Shown: piece by piece, positions 10,157 to 19,824 of the stretch
Layout: every line of letters starts with the position of its first letter
Numbering within the stretch: position 1 is the stretch's first letter
Program-made: the position numbers and the translations under genes
The notes under the pieces: generated by a model
The model's input: only the letters and a program-made list of their open reading frames with translations
What the model was told of the DNA's origin: nothing
The model's database searches: none
NCBI RefSeq assembly: GCF_004349315.1
Contig: NZ_SMLH01000002.1
Location: 372,001 to 436,000 of the forward strand
Reading direction: 5' to 3'
From: Flavobacterium ranwuense
GTDB taxonomy: Bacteria > Bacteroidota > Bacteroidia > Flavobacteriales > Flavobacteriaceae
DNA: 64,000 nt

Positions 10157-10818
10157 ATATTTTTCAATGCTTCTTTTCTACTTAATGGTTTTAAATTACT
10201 GTTTTCTACAAACTGTCTCACAATTTTAGGATTTGACTTTGCATATTCCCGTAACGACCAGCCAATTGCTTTTTGAATAAAAAATTCCTTAGAATGAGCC
10301 TGTTTTAAACATTGTGAAAATAAAAAATCAGCATTCGTTTTTTGTTTATAACCCAATTGAAATAAAATAGCACTTCGGTTCAACCACATATTCCCTGAAT
10401 TAGAAAATCGTTTTATTACATTTTGGGCTTCCAATGGAAATTCCAATAGATATTCACCCAAAATGTATTTTGCAATCGTATCGACGCTGTCCCACCAAGA
10501 ATTGTTGCCTATCAATTTTTCAATCAGTTGAATGTCTTCTTTTTTATAATTCCCCTTGAGTTCTTTTATCAAAATTTCAATCGCGCAATAATGAAATTCC
10601 CGTTCTTTTTTTGAATATAAAGCTACTGCAACTGTTCTAGCGTTTTCAGAAATCTCGTTTTTGTTTTCTTTCCAAATTTCTTTGAAAATGCGTCTTCGTT
10701 CCTCCGTTTTTATTCCAAAAAAAGGAAAGTTATTCTTCATGTATTTTGCCATAGCAAAAGCATTTTCCGGATTCTTATTTTGTTTAAAAGCTTTTTCTAA
10801 GACAAGTATAAAGTTCAT
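10144..10818 (-). CDS. DNA alkylation repair protein (AlkD-like HEAT repeats)
   Basis: The 224-residue soluble protein is built of helical pairs. It contains NSWWDSVDTIAKYILG near residue 117, which corresponds to the conserved WWDSVD segment of AlkD-type DNA glycosylases, where the aspartate takes part in excising alkylated bases such as 3-methyladenine or 7-methylguanine. A second conserved region, FIQKAIGWSLREYAK, lies near residue 180 and ends the HEAT array. The length fits the family. It starts at an ATG and is followed in the same direction by the ClC gene, which has its own promoter, so the pair is probably not an operon. Family membership is secure; the substrate range is inferred. 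Confidence 0.9.
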   Translation of the reverse strand: MNFILVLEKAFKQNKNPENAFAMAKYMKNNFPFFGIKTEERRRIFKEIWKENKNEISENARTVAVALYSKKEREFHYCAIEILIKELKGNYKKEDIQLIEKLIGNNSWWDSVDTIAKYILGEYLLEFPLEAQNVIKRFSNSGNMWLNRSAILFQLGYKQKTNADFLFSQCLKQAHSKEFFIQKAIGWSLREYAKSNPKIVRQFVENSNLKPLSRKEALKNICCP

Positions 10819-10900
10819 AAATAGTAAATTTCAATGGCAAAATTCAATAACAATATCGATTTAAAATGCTTAACATGGTCAATAACCAGTAACTCATAAC

Positions 10901-12586
10901 CTAAAATCCAACCGCTTTATCGTCTCCTCTAAAATCAGCGCCACCTTCGAGTTTTTTATTTGGTAAAACCAAAATGGCATCTACTTTTCCTATTACGGGT
11001 GTTGTTTTTTCATTAATGATGTATCCTTTTGATTTCAAGGTTTCAAAGGTTTTAGTATCGAATGTATTGGGTTCAAAAGTGATTAAATCCGGTAACCATT
11101 GGTGGTGAAAACGAGGTGCATTTACCGCTTCCTGCATACTCAAATGATACTCGTAAACATTTAATATCGTTTGCAATACCGATGTAATAATCGTAGAACC
11201 ACCGGGAGAACCCACAACCATAAATAATTTTCCGTTTTTTTCTACAATAGTTGGAGTCATAGAACTCAACATTCGTTTTTGTGGCGCAATACTGTTGGCT
11301 TCATTTCCTACTAACCCAAACATATTGGGTTCACCTGGTTTGGCACTGAAATCATCCATTTCGTTGTTAAGGAAAAAGCCCAATTCATCACAATAATATT
11401 TGGAACCATAACCGTCGTTTAGTGTTGTAGTTGATGAAACCGCATTACCAAACTGATCCACAATTGAATAATGGGTAGTCTCTGTACTTTCATTATAATT
11501 TACTTTTCCTTCTTTTATATCTGAGGATAAAGTGGCTTTTTCAAAACTAAAATTCGACATTCTTTGTTTCAAATAATCATCAGCCATTAATGCTTTCAGG
11601 GGAATTTTTACAAAATCAGGATCGCCCAGATAATAACTTCTGTCTGCATAGGCCCTTCTTTCGGCTTCTACAATAACTTGAATGGCTTCCGTTGAATTCT
11701 GCCCCATTTTAGCCAGGTCGAAAGGTGCTATCATTTTGAATATTTCGGCCAGACATATTCCGCCACTGCTGGGTGGAGGCATAGAAATTACCTTTAAATC
11801 CTTGTAATCAAAAGTGAGTGGTGTTCTCCATTTGGCTTCGTATTTAGCCAAATCTTCCAAGCTGATTAGGGCTCCTTTTTCCTGAAGATATTTGACTAAT
11901 ATTTTAGCTGTTTCCCCTTTGTAAAATTCATCTCTGCCATTTTTTGAAATCCTTTTCAATGTAGCTGCCAGTGCAGGATATTTGATCACATCGTTTTCTT
12001 TGAAAGCAGTTGCAAATAGCGTTTTGTCACCATTTACTTTTATGATTTTCGCTCGATATGCAGCCAATCTATCTTCTTGTTTTTTGGTAACAATGACACC
12101 TCTTTCTGCTAATTCAATTACAGGCTTCAGAATTTCTTCGATAGGTAAAGAACCCAGCTTTTCATGAACAGCAAAAACGCCGGCTATCGTTCCAGGAACT
12201 CCAATAGCAAGAGGAGATTCAGTACTTTCTCCTTTTATAACATTTCCTTTTTCGTCAAGAAACATATCTTTTGTAGCTGCTAATGGCGCTTTTTCACGGT
12301 AATCCAAAGAACCAATTTCACCGTTTGCTTTTCGATAGACCATAAAACCACCACCGCCAAGATTTCCTGCAAACGGATAGGCTACTGCCAAAGCCAATTC
12401 GGTTGCAACCATCGCATCAAAAGCATTACCACCTTTTCTCATGATTTCAACTCCGATTTTGGAAGCTTCTTCTCGTGCTGAAACTACCATTGCTTTATCA
12501 GCAACTAGTCCAGTGGGTTGAACCATTACATTTTGGGTTTTACAACCAATAGAAAAAATACTCAATAGAATAATAATTTTTTTCAT
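10901..12586 (-). CDS. ggt: Gamma-glutamyltranspeptidase, lipoprotein, copy 1
   Basis: GGT cleaves the gamma-glutamyl bond of glutathione and transfers the glutamyl group to water or amino acids, in the periplasm or at the cell surface. The 561-residue precursor begins with a lipoprotein signal (lipobox SIGC at residues 12-15). The autoprocessing site and nucleophile threonine is in ETTHYSIVD around residue 370. The small subunit keeps SSMTPTIVEK, GSPGGSTIITSVLQ and NAPRFHHQWLPD. It follows the second ggt copy by 15 bases and is likely co-transcribed with it and the acpH-like gene. It is close to copy 2 along its full length, indicating tandem duplication. Confidence 0.93.
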   Translation of the reverse strand: MKKIIILLSIFSIGCKTQNVMVQPTGLVADKAMVVSAREEASKIGVEIMRKGGNAFDAMVATELALAVAYPFAGNLGGGGFMVYRKANGEIGSLDYREKAPLAATKDMFLDEKGNVIKGESTESPLAIGVPGTIAGVFAVHEKLGSLPIEEILKPVIELAERGVIVTKKQEDRLAAYRAKIIKVNGDKTLFATAFKENDVIKYPALAATLKRISKNGRDEFYKGETAKILVKYLQEKGALISLEDLAKYEAKWRTPLTFDYKDLKVISMPPPSSGGICLAEIFKMIAPFDLAKMGQNSTEAIQVIVEAERRAYADRSYYLGDPDFVKIPLKALMADDYLKQRMSNFSFEKATLSSDIKEGKVNYNESTETTHYSIVDQFGNAVSSTTTLNDGYGSKYYCDELGFFLNNEMDDFSAKPGEPNMFGLVGNEANSIAPQKRMLSSMTPTIVEKNGKLFMVVGSPGGSTIITSVLQTILNVYEYHLSMQEAVNAPRFHHQWLPDLITFEPNTFDTKTFETLKSKGYIINEKTTPVIGKVDAILVLPNKKLEGGADFRGDDKAVGF

Positions 12587-12601
12587 TCGAATACTATAAA
12601 T

Positions 12602-14287
12602 TTAAAATCCAACGGCTTTATTATCACCTCTTTTATCTGCACCACCTTCCAATTTTCCATTTGGAAGAATCAAAACAGCATCGACTTCGCCGATAATTTC
12701 TTTGTTTTTTTCATTGATGATGTATCCTTTTTGCTTCAATTGTTCTAATACCTCTTTAGAGAAAGAATTCGGTTCAAAAGTAATTTCATCCGGTAACCAT
12801 TGATGGTGAAAACGAGGTGCGTTTACAGCTTCTTGCATGCTCATGTCAAATTCATACACGTTTAGTATCGTTTGTAAAACCGAAGTGATAATGGTGGAGC
12901 CTCCCGGCGTACCCACAACCATAAAAAGTTTATCGTCTTTCTCGACAATCGTTGGCGTCATGGAACTCAACATTCGTTTTTCTGGAGCAATGTTGTTGGC
13001 TTCACTTCCAGTTAATCCATATAAGTTTGGAACTCCCGGTTTGGCACTGAAATCGTCCATTTGATTATTCAAAAAGAAACCCAATTCATCGCAATATATT
13101 TTAGAACCATAATTATCATTTAAAGTGGTCGTTGCCGAAACTGCATTTCCTGCTGCATCCACAATAGAATAATGAGTGGTTTGGTTGCTTTCATATCCTT
13201 TAATTGCTCCATGGGCAATATCCGAAGATTTAGAAGCTTTATCGAATGAAAAATCACTCATTCTTTTTTCTAAATAGGATGGGCTTACTAATTCTTTTAT
13301 CGGAAGTTTTACAAAATCAGGATCACCCAAAAAATAATTCCTGTCGGCATAGGCTCTTCGTTCTGCTTCTGTAATTACTTGAATCGTTTTTACGCTGTTG
13401 TGTCCCATTTGTGAAAGGTTGAAAGGCTCAATCATTTTCATGATTTGATTCAGACAAATTCCGCCACTGCTGGGTGGAGACATCGAGGTGATTTTTAAAT
13501 TTTTATATTGAAAGGTAATTGGAGTTCTCCATTTGGCATTATAACGGTTTAAATCTTCTAATGTAGCATTTCCGCCTTTTTTAGCAAGAAAAGAGATTAA
13601 TTTTTGAGCAGTTTCTCCTTTGTAAAATTCATCCCGACCGTTTTTAGCAATTCTTTTTAATGTTGCTGCTAATGCGGTATATTTTATGGTATCATTTTCT
13701 TTATATGCTTTGGAAAACAAACTATTCTTACCATTGCTTTTTATAAAGGAAGCTCTATAATAAGCCAAACTTTCGACTTGAAATTTAGTGACAACAACAC
13801 CTCTTTCTGCTAAGGCAATTACAGGTTTCAGAATTTCGCTTATGGGTAAAGAACCGTATTTTTCATGCACTTCAAATATTCCTGCAATGGTACCCGGAAT
13901 TGCGGATGCCAAAGCGGTTGCTGTACTTTTTCCTTCTATTACATTTCCTTTTTCGTCCAGAAACATATCTTTTGACGCTGCCAAAGGCGCTTTTTCTCTG
14001 TAATCGATAGCACCCGTTTCGCCATTGGCTTTTCTGAAAACCATGAAACCGCCGCCACCAATATTTCCGGCCTGAGGATGTGAAACTGCCAAAGCCAGTT
14101 CAGTGGCAACCATGGCATCAAAAGCATTCCCGCCTTTTTTCATGATTTCAACTCCAATTTGCGAAGCTTCTTCACGAGCTGAAACTACCATGGCTTTTGA
14201 AGTTACTAAACCAGTTGGTTCAACAGTTTTTTCATTCGATTTGCAACCTAAAACGGCAAAGGCAAGTAGAAAAAGTATTTTTTTCAT
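12602..14287 (-). CDS. ggt: Gamma-glutamyltranspeptidase, lipoprotein, copy 2
   Basis: This is the upstream paralogue of the neighbouring ggt and has the same 561-residue length. The lipoprotein signal has the lipobox VLGC at residues 12-15. The catalytic region QTTHYSIVDAAGNAVSATTTLND supplies the threonine nucleophile, and the GTPGGSTIITSVLQ and NAPRFHHQWLPDE segments are intact. Both copies therefore look able to self-process. Its ATG overlaps the acpH-like stop codon (ATGA), suggesting translational coupling. The two copies differ mainly in the N-terminal tail and in surface loops such as residues 190-260, so substrate preference may have diverged. Confidence 0.93.
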   Translation of the reverse strand: MKKILFLLAFAVLGCKSNEKTVEPTGLVTSKAMVVSAREEASQIGVEIMKKGGNAFDAMVATELALAVSHPQAGNIGGGGFMVFRKANGETGAIDYREKAPLAASKDMFLDEKGNVIEGKSTATALASAIPGTIAGIFEVHEKYGSLPISEILKPVIALAERGVVVTKFQVESLAYYRASFIKSNGKNSLFSKAYKENDTIKYTALAATLKRIAKNGRDEFYKGETAQKLISFLAKKGGNATLEDLNRYNAKWRTPITFQYKNLKITSMSPPSSGGICLNQIMKMIEPFNLSQMGHNSVKTIQVITEAERRAYADRNYFLGDPDFVKLPIKELVSPSYLEKRMSDFSFDKASKSSDIAHGAIKGYESNQTTHYSIVDAAGNAVSATTTLNDNYGSKIYCDELGFFLNNQMDDFSAKPGVPNLYGLTGSEANNIAPEKRMLSSMTPTIVEKDDKLFMVVGTPGGSTIITSVLQTILNVYEFDMSMQEAVNAPRFHHQWLPDEITFEPNSFSKEVLEQLKQKGYIINEKNKEIIGEVDAVLILPNGKLEGGADKRGDNKAVGF

Positions 14288-14868
14288 AAGGTGGTTATTT
14301 TAGTATTCGAAAATAGTATTAATTCTTGAAAGAAATCGGTGAACTCCTTTTCAAATTCCGGATAAAATTCTGAAAGTTCATGGGTAGCAAACCGCATTTT
14401 AGATTCGTTTTTGGTGCGTTGATCCATTTGCGTCAAAATTCGATTAATTCCTTCCACAGTTTGATAGCTCACCAGCCAATTTTGGTTAATCATGTATGGC
14501 ATCATTCCCTTGGTCCTTTCTGAAAGATTGATATGGTTGTCCTGTAAAGATTGATAAAAGCGTGCTACAAAATCGTCTAGGTTTTCATCAGAATAAGTGT
14601 TCCAGTTTTTAGCTAAAAAATGATCGTAAAAAACATCTACAATTACACCGGCATAATGATGGTATTTCTCATGCAGTTTTTTGGTGCTTTTCCTAAAAAT
14701 GGGATGCGCATCGGTAAAAGTATCAATGGCACGATGGAGAATGATTCCTTTTTGAATTTCTAAAGGATAACTTTCAAAATGTTTTCCACGAATCCCATCG
14801 GCCATGAAATTGCCAATTTTGATTAAATCGTTATCACCGGAAAGATAGATGTGTGCTAGAAAATTCAT
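14284..14868 (-). CDS. Acyl carrier protein phosphodiesterase-like (AcpH/YajB family)
   Basis: AcpH removes the 4'-phosphopantetheine group from holo acyl carrier protein. The 194-residue cytoplasmic protein opens with MNFLAHIYLSGDN and carries NFMADGIRGK, GIILHRAIDTFTDAHP and VDVFYDHFLAKNW, which are conserved HD-like metal-binding segments of this family. Length and motif order are normal. It leads a three-gene minus-strand unit: its stop overlaps the start of ggt copy 2 by four bases. The metabolic link to GGT is not obvious. Confidence 0.85.
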   Translation of the reverse strand: MNFLAHIYLSGDNDLIKIGNFMADGIRGKHFESYPLEIQKGIILHRAIDTFTDAHPIFRKSTKKLHEKYHHYAGVIVDVFYDHFLAKNWNTYSDENLDDFVARFYQSLQDNHINLSERTKGMMPYMINQNWLVSYQTVEGINRILTQMDQRTKNESKMRFATHELSEFYPEFEKEFTDFFQELILFSNTKITTL

Positions 14869-14935
14869 TCGCCTAATTTAGGAATTTAAATGATGAATTT
14901 TGAATTCTAAATGACTTTTATAAACCGTCAATTAT

Positions 14936-14943
14936 TATATTTG
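14936..14943 (+). promoter_or_regulatory. Candidate -7 box of glmM
   Basis: TATATTTG, followed by CGG, fits TAnnTTTG and lies 44 bases before the glmM ATG. I see no good TTG at the expected -33 distance, so only the -7 element is claimed. Confidence 0.45.
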
Positions 14944-14987
14944 CGGACAATTTAAAATTTATAATTCAAAAATTAAAATAATAATCA

Positions 14988-16376
14988 ATGACTTTAATAA
15001 AATCAATATCAGGAATTCGTGGAACAATAGGAGGTAAAGTAGGTGATAACCTGACACCTGTTGATGCAGTTAAATTTGCTTCGGCGTATGGAACTTGGTT
15101 AAAAAAATATATTGGAAAAGAAAAAATCACTGTTGTTGTAGGTCGTGACGCTCGTATTTCGGGACCAATGATTCACAATTTGGTGGTAAACACTTTAATT
15201 GGTTTAGGAATTGATGTGATAGATTTGGGTTTATCAACTACGCCAACTGTTGAAGTGGCTGTTCCGTTAGAAAAAGCCGAAGGAGGAATTATCCTTACGG
15301 CTTCTCATAATCCAAAACAATGGAATGCCTTAAAATTATTGAATGAAAAAGGAGAATTCCTGAATGGTGCAGAAGGACTAAAAATTCTGGAAATTGCCGA
15401 AGCGGAAGCTTTTAATTTTTCGGATGTAGATGATTTAGGAACTATCATGATTAACGATGCGTACATGGATATTCATATTGATGAAGTCTTGAATTTACCT
15501 TTGGTAGATGTAGATGCAGTTAAAGCGGCTAAATTCAAAGTAGTGGTTGATGGTGTAAATTCATCAGGCGGAATTATTATTCCAAGATTATTGGAATTAA
15601 TGGGCGTTGAAGTAGTCGAATTATACTGTGAACCAAACGGGCATTTTCCTCATAATCCAGAACCGTTAAAAGAACATTTGACTGATATTTCGGAATTGGT
15701 TGTCAAAGAGAAAGCTGATTTAGGAATCGTGGTTGATCCTGATGTAGATCGTTTGGCTTTCATTTGCGAAGACGGAGAAATGTTTGGAGAAGAATATACT
15801 TTGGTGGCTTGCGCCGATTATGTATTGAGTAAAACGCCAGGAAACACCGTTTCGAATATGTCGTCTTCCCGTGCTTTGCGTGATGTGACAAATATGCATA
15901 AAGGAAGCTATGAAGCCAGTGCAGTAGGTGAGGTGAATGTAGTGGAATTGATGAAAAAGAATAATGCTGTAATTGGGGGAGAAGGAAACGGAGGAATCAT
16001 TTATCCCGAACTGCATTACGGACGTGATAGTTTGGTAGGAGTAGCCTTGTTTTTAACGCATTTGGCCAACAAAAAAATGACCGTTTCTGCTTTGCGTGCT
16101 TCGTATCCTGAATATTATATGAGCAAAAATAAAATCGAATTAACGCCACAAATTGATGTTGATGCGATTCTTGTTGCCATGACTGAGAAATACAAAAATG
16201 AAGATATTACCACTATTGACGGTGTGAAAATAGATTTTGCTGAAAATTGGGTTCACCTGAGAAAATCAAATACAGAACCGATTATTCGTATTTATACCGA
16301 AGCGGCTTCACAAGAAAAAGCAGACAGTCTGGCACTTAGAATTATTGATGAAATTAAAGCAGTAGCTGGATTATAA
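14988..16376 (+). CDS. glmM: Phosphoglucosamine mutase
   Basis: The 462-residue alpha-phosphohexomutase interconverts glucosamine-6-P and glucosamine-1-P on the way to UDP-GlcNAc. The phosphoserine loop is TASHNP (residues 104-109, Ser106), the magnesium loop is DPDVDR (residues 250-255), the sugar loop is GGEGNGGII (about 330), and the phosphate-binding loop is RKSNTEPIIRIY near the C-terminus. The sugar loop (EGNGG) is like that of archaeal and Bacteroidota enzymes rather than the proteobacterial GlmM type, so some phosphomannomutase or phosphoglucomutase activity cannot be excluded. It is a single gene with a terminator close behind. Confidence 0.88.
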   Translation: MTLIKSISGIRGTIGGKVGDNLTPVDAVKFASAYGTWLKKYIGKEKITVVVGRDARISGPMIHNLVVNTLIGLGIDVIDLGLSTTPTVEVAVPLEKAEGGIILTASHNPKQWNALKLLNEKGEFLNGAEGLKILEIAEAEAFNFSDVDDLGTIMINDAYMDIHIDEVLNLPLVDVDAVKAAKFKVVVDGVNSSGGIIIPRLLELMGVEVVELYCEPNGHFPHNPEPLKEHLTDISELVVKEKADLGIVVDPDVDRLAFICEDGEMFGEEYTLVACADYVLSKTPGNTVSNMSSSRALRDVTNMHKGSYEASAVGEVNVVELMKKNNAVIGGEGNGGIIYPELHYGRDSLVGVALFLTHLANKKMTVSALRASYPEYYMSKNKIELTPQIDVDAILVAMTEKYKNEDITTIDGVKIDFAENWVHLRKSNTEPIIRIYTEAASQEKADSLALRIIDEIKAVAGL

Positions 16377-16401
16377 GAGAAGTCTAAAAGATTACATATT
16401 G

Positions 16402-16440
16402 CAAGCCTGTTCGATTAATTGAATAGGCTTGTTTTTTTCT
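16402..16440 (+). terminator. Hairpin terminator of glmM
   Basis: CAAGCCTgTTC pairs with GAAtAGGCTTG around an 8-base loop and is followed by TTTTTTT. It lies 26 bases after the glmM stop codon. Confidence 0.85.
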
Positions 16441-16486
16441 AATGTACTGAAAAACAGAGAATATTTTTATAAGAATTACAGATTCG

Positions 16487-17053
16487 TTATTTTCGTTTCA
16501 TTCTCTTTGGTCCATACCAGAGCCAGAACCCTGTGATGGAAAATATCAAAAGTGCCAGTCCCATGACGGTTGTGTAAACCAATTTAATGAGTCCATTGCC
16601 AGTCTTGAAATAATCGTCAAGAATTGATCCATCGTGTACCTTTTCAATAAAGTCAGACCGTCTTCTTTCAATATGTAATAATTGCCCTGTTGCCCCATCA
16701 AGTTGAATTCCCCAAAAGTTTTCGGCAAAAATAAATTTCACCATTCCTTTATCTTTTTTAATCTCAATTCGTTCTAGTTCCAGCGTTGATTCTTTTGAAA
16801 CAGAGTCTAGTAAAATTTTGCAAGCGTTTTTGTGTAAACTGTCAATAGGAAGCCAGTCTTTTAAATGTATTGAAGTTCCTTGAAATGATTTTGATTGCAG
16901 CAACCCGCCACTATTTTTTTTCCAACCTAATAGAATTCCTGTCACGGAAACAAAAAAGAAAAAAATAAATAAAAAAGCTCCAGTTGTTCGGTGAATTTTC
17001 CTGAATACCCTGAGCAATTTGGCTTGTTGTTTCCTTTGATTATTTTCGGTCAT
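16487..17053 (-). CDS. PepSY-associated transmembrane protein
   Basis: The 188-residue protein has two strong membrane helices, at about residues 23-45 (TGAFLFIFFFFVSVTGILLGW) and 157-180 (LVYTTVMGLALLIFSITGFWLWYG). A PepSY-like periplasmic segment lies between them (IQLDGATGQLLHIERRR). The histidines in KIHRTTG before helix 1 and KVHDGSIL before helix 2 are typical of PepSY_TM proteins, which are usually tied to iron or flavin-linked reduction near siderophore and heme receptors. It lies 233 bases downstream of the TonB receptor on the same strand, consistent with an iron-related role for that locus. The role is inferred. Confidence 0.7.
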   Translation of the reverse strand: MTENNQRKQQAKLLRVFRKIHRTTGAFLFIFFFFVSVTGILLGWKKNSGGLLQSKSFQGTSIHLKDWLPIDSLHKNACKILLDSVSKESTLELERIEIKKDKGMVKFIFAENFWGIQLDGATGQLLHIERRRSDFIEKVHDGSILDDYFKTGNGLIKLVYTTVMGLALLIFSITGFWLWYGPKRMKRK

Positions 17054-17286
17054 TTTAATTTCTGTGTTTTGATTTCAGTATGGGCTAAGCTCTCCTTTAC
17101 TTATGTATAGTTGCTTGTGTAAATCGAGGGCTATACCTTTTATAAAAAGTAAGAATTTGCGAATATACAAAGCGATCTCTATAATTTATCATAAAATTTA
17201 TTGGAATAAATTTGAAATCAATTCTTGCCAATTTTGAGCTTGACAAAGGGTAAAATTATAAATTAGCTTAAAGGTTAAGGCAAATA

Positions 17287-19824
17287 TTAAAAATTAACCC
17301 TAAAACTTATATTTGGCGTTAAGCCAAGCGATTTATTATCTACTTGAATAGCATCATTCGAGTCATTTGGATTGACTTTATAATAGCGATTGATAAGATT
17401 ATCCTGATTAGTAGCGTTAATGACACCGGCAGTAAACGAAGCTTTAATAGATTGTGACAGGTTGAAATTGTAATTTAAAGAAGCGTCTAAACGCATGAAA
17501 TCATCTAAGTTTTCATGGTTTGGACAATCATAATTTACCATGGTATTATTTCCGTTTTGTACGGTTTCATTTCCCTCAATTGGTTTTGTATACGGCTGCC
17601 CATTTCTCCAAACACCGCCAACAGCTATTTTTAGATTTTTAAGAATATCGTAATAAAAACCAAGCGATACGGAATGCCTTATATCTACATTATTAGGAAA
17701 GGTTGAAGGTGTAAAAGTATCAAATTCATAGTCATTTGTACTGAAAGTATAGCTTACCCAAACGCTATATTGACGCGCTGTTTTATTGGCTAAAAATTCA
17801 AAACCTTTAGCAGTGTAACTTCCATTCGCGTTAGTAAACTGAAAGCTGTTATAGAAACCCTGATTGGAAGCTGTAATGCCGTCAACAATTTTATAAAAAC
17901 CTGTAGCTTCTACATTTAGTTTGTTTTGATTGAATTCCACACCAAAAGAACCTTGTTTACTCGTTGCAATGGGAATGTCTTTATCGTTTACTAAAACCCA
18001 ACGCCTTTTTTCGACACCTAAAAAATCATCCTCAAAATCCACTATTTGAGTAGTAGATTGGTTTTTGAATTCCCCTTCTAATTTTAAAGCAAATTGATCT
18101 GATAGTTTTTGTCGAATGTTTATTCTTGGCTCGACCAAAAACTTTTCGAATTTTTGAAAATAATTCAAACGCAATCCAACTCTCAAATACGTGTTGTTTT
18201 TATTGTATTCGATTTCAGAAAATAAGGCGTGATTCAATAAAACATCTTTTTTAGTGCTGGAGTAAAACGGAGCACTAACGGTGGTTTGGTTTAACATCCC
18301 CGTTTCGTTGAATTGGTAGCCAAACAAGAAATTTAAGTTGTCATTAGTTTTGTAATACGTATTGAGTTTAGCTCCAGTTTCCATCACTTCATTGGCTTCA
18401 GTTAAGCGCTGATCCGTTTCTACTCTGTAATCGGTAGCATCAATATTGTATCTGGAAAAGTAAGTGATGAAGTTTGAGCTTAATTTTGGATTCCATTGTG
18501 CTTTCCAACTTCCTCCGTAACCCATGTTTTTCTGGGATAAATTACTGGTTTTAGGTTGGGTTTCATTTGAATTTGTAATGCGGCTTTCTGAATAATCCAA
18601 TGCATTATTAATACCAATAATATTCGCTCTAAATTGATGTTTTTCATTTAAATCGAAAAGTAATTTAGCGGTATAATCATAAAAGTAAAAATCAGAAGAC
18701 GTATTATTCTGGTCACTATCCGCATTGATTTCAGTGTCTTGAAAACTACGATCAAAGTATTTAGTGTACGTAGGAGATTTAAACAAATCAGTAATAGAAC
18801 GACGTCCTGAAATATGAAGCTCTATTTTTTTAGTTATTGGAATTTCTAAAAAGGCATCGGCACTAATAGAGTTAATTCCTGCGCCACCAGAAAAGGCATT
18901 GGTGACCAGATCTTTCGTATACATATTGATACTACTGGAAACGCCATCGCTGTATTCAGCACTTGTTCCGTTTTTACTGACGATAACTTTATTGGTAAGA
19001 TTAGGATTGTAAGCGGATATTAACCCGAAGAAATGACCGGAATGATACATTTTGATATTATCCCAAAGCACTAAATTCTGATCGTTAGTCCCACCACGTA
19101 CGTTGATATTAGCAATGCTTTCATTGGTACTTTCCACACCGGGAAGCGCTTGAACAGATTGCAAAATGTCGGGTTCTATTAATCCGGGAAGAATCCCGAA
19201 TTTTTTAGTATTTAAAACAGTGCTTCCATCTAGGTATTTCTGTAATCCGGGCGTTAAATAGACATTTATCAGAACCTGATTCAATTCTTCATTTTTTGTT
19301 GAAAGAACAATTTCCTTGCAATTATTTTGTGCAGAAAACAATTCGTTAGCAGAAAACTGTCTGGATTCAAAACCCAAATAAGAAACGGTCAACGTTGCAG
19401 TTATTGGAATATTTTGCAGGTTAAATGTGCCGTTTTTATCGGTTATTGTACTTCTTCCGATGTTATTTACAAGTACTGAAGCGCCAACCAAACGAGATTT
19501 TTTTTCATCAGAAAAAACAATGCCACAAACGGATATTGTTTTGTTTAGCACTGAAACAGTAACATATCGATTGTCTAGAGCTTTGAAATTTAAAAGCGTT
19601 TTCGAGTTTAGATAATCAATTGTTTCTTGTAATGTAAAAGAAGTATTTGGTTGCTCAATTGCAGTATTTGCAACATCTTCAACGGCATACGAAAACTTGA
19701 TGTTGAATTGTTTTTCGAGGGAAATAATAACCTCACTTAAAGGTGTTTTTTTAGTTGTATTTTGTCCGTAACAAATACTGCCAATACAAAGTAACAGAGA
19801 AATCAGCCATTTATTTAACACCAT
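17287..19824 (-). CDS. TonB-dependent outer-membrane receptor with signalling (STN) domain
   Basis: From the ATG at 19824 the protein has 845 residues. It has a signal peptide (ending CYGQ), an STN domain (about residues 25-90, LSEVIISLEKQFNIKFSY), a carboxypeptidase-regulatory-like domain (about 100-180), a TonB plug (about 205-320, with GGTNDQNLVLWDN) and a beta-barrel ending in RVNF. An in-frame ATG ten codons earlier exists, but the later start gives a cleaner signal peptide. It overlaps the fecR end by 14 bases. The STN domain and the order sigma-fecR-receptor mark it as a FecA-type transducer that both imports a ligand and signals to FecR. The ligand is unknown; the PepSY neighbour hints at iron. 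Confidence 0.88.
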   Translation of the reverse strand: MVLNKWLISLLLCIGSICYGQNTTKKTPLSEVIISLEKQFNIKFSYAVEDVANTAIEQPNTSFTLQETIDYLNSKTLLNFKALDNRYVTVSVLNKTISVCGIVFSDEKKSRLVGASVLVNNIGRSTITDKNGTFNLQNIPITATLTVSYLGFESRQFSANELFSAQNNCKEIVLSTKNEELNQVLINVYLTPGLQKYLDGSTVLNTKKFGILPGLIEPDILQSVQALPGVESTNESIANINVRGGTNDQNLVLWDNIKMYHSGHFFGLISAYNPNLTNKVIVSKNGTSAEYSDGVSSSINMYTKDLVTNAFSGGAGINSISADAFLEIPITKKIELHISGRRSITDLFKSPTYTKYFDRSFQDTEINADSDQNNTSSDFYFYDYTAKLLFDLNEKHQFRANIIGINNALDYSESRITNSNETQPKTSNLSQKNMGYGGSWKAQWNPKLSSNFITYFSRYNIDATDYRVETDQRLTEANEVMETGAKLNTYYKTNDNLNFLFGYQFNETGMLNQTTVSAPFYSSTKKDVLLNHALFSEIEYNKNNTYLRVGLRLNYFQKFEKFLVEPRINIRQKLSDQFALKLEGEFKNQSTTQIVDFEDDFLGVEKRRWVLVNDKDIPIATSKQGSFGVEFNQNKLNVEATGFYKIVDGITASNQGFYNSFQFTNANGSYTAKGFEFLANKTARQYSVWVSYTFSTNDYEFDTFTPSTFPNNVDIRHSVSLGFYYDILKNLKIAVGGVWRNGQPYTKPIEGNETVQNGNNTMVNYDCPNHENLDDFMRLDASLNYNFNLSQSIKASFTAGVINATNQDNLINRYYKVNPNDSNDAIQVDNKSLGLTPNISFRVNF

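Noticed and set aside
17247-17275. A further copy of the bipartite sigma element on the plus strand (AAGGGTAA followed by TAGCTTA)
   Set aside because: The second block lacks the TTGT core, the spacing differs and no plus-strand gene follows.
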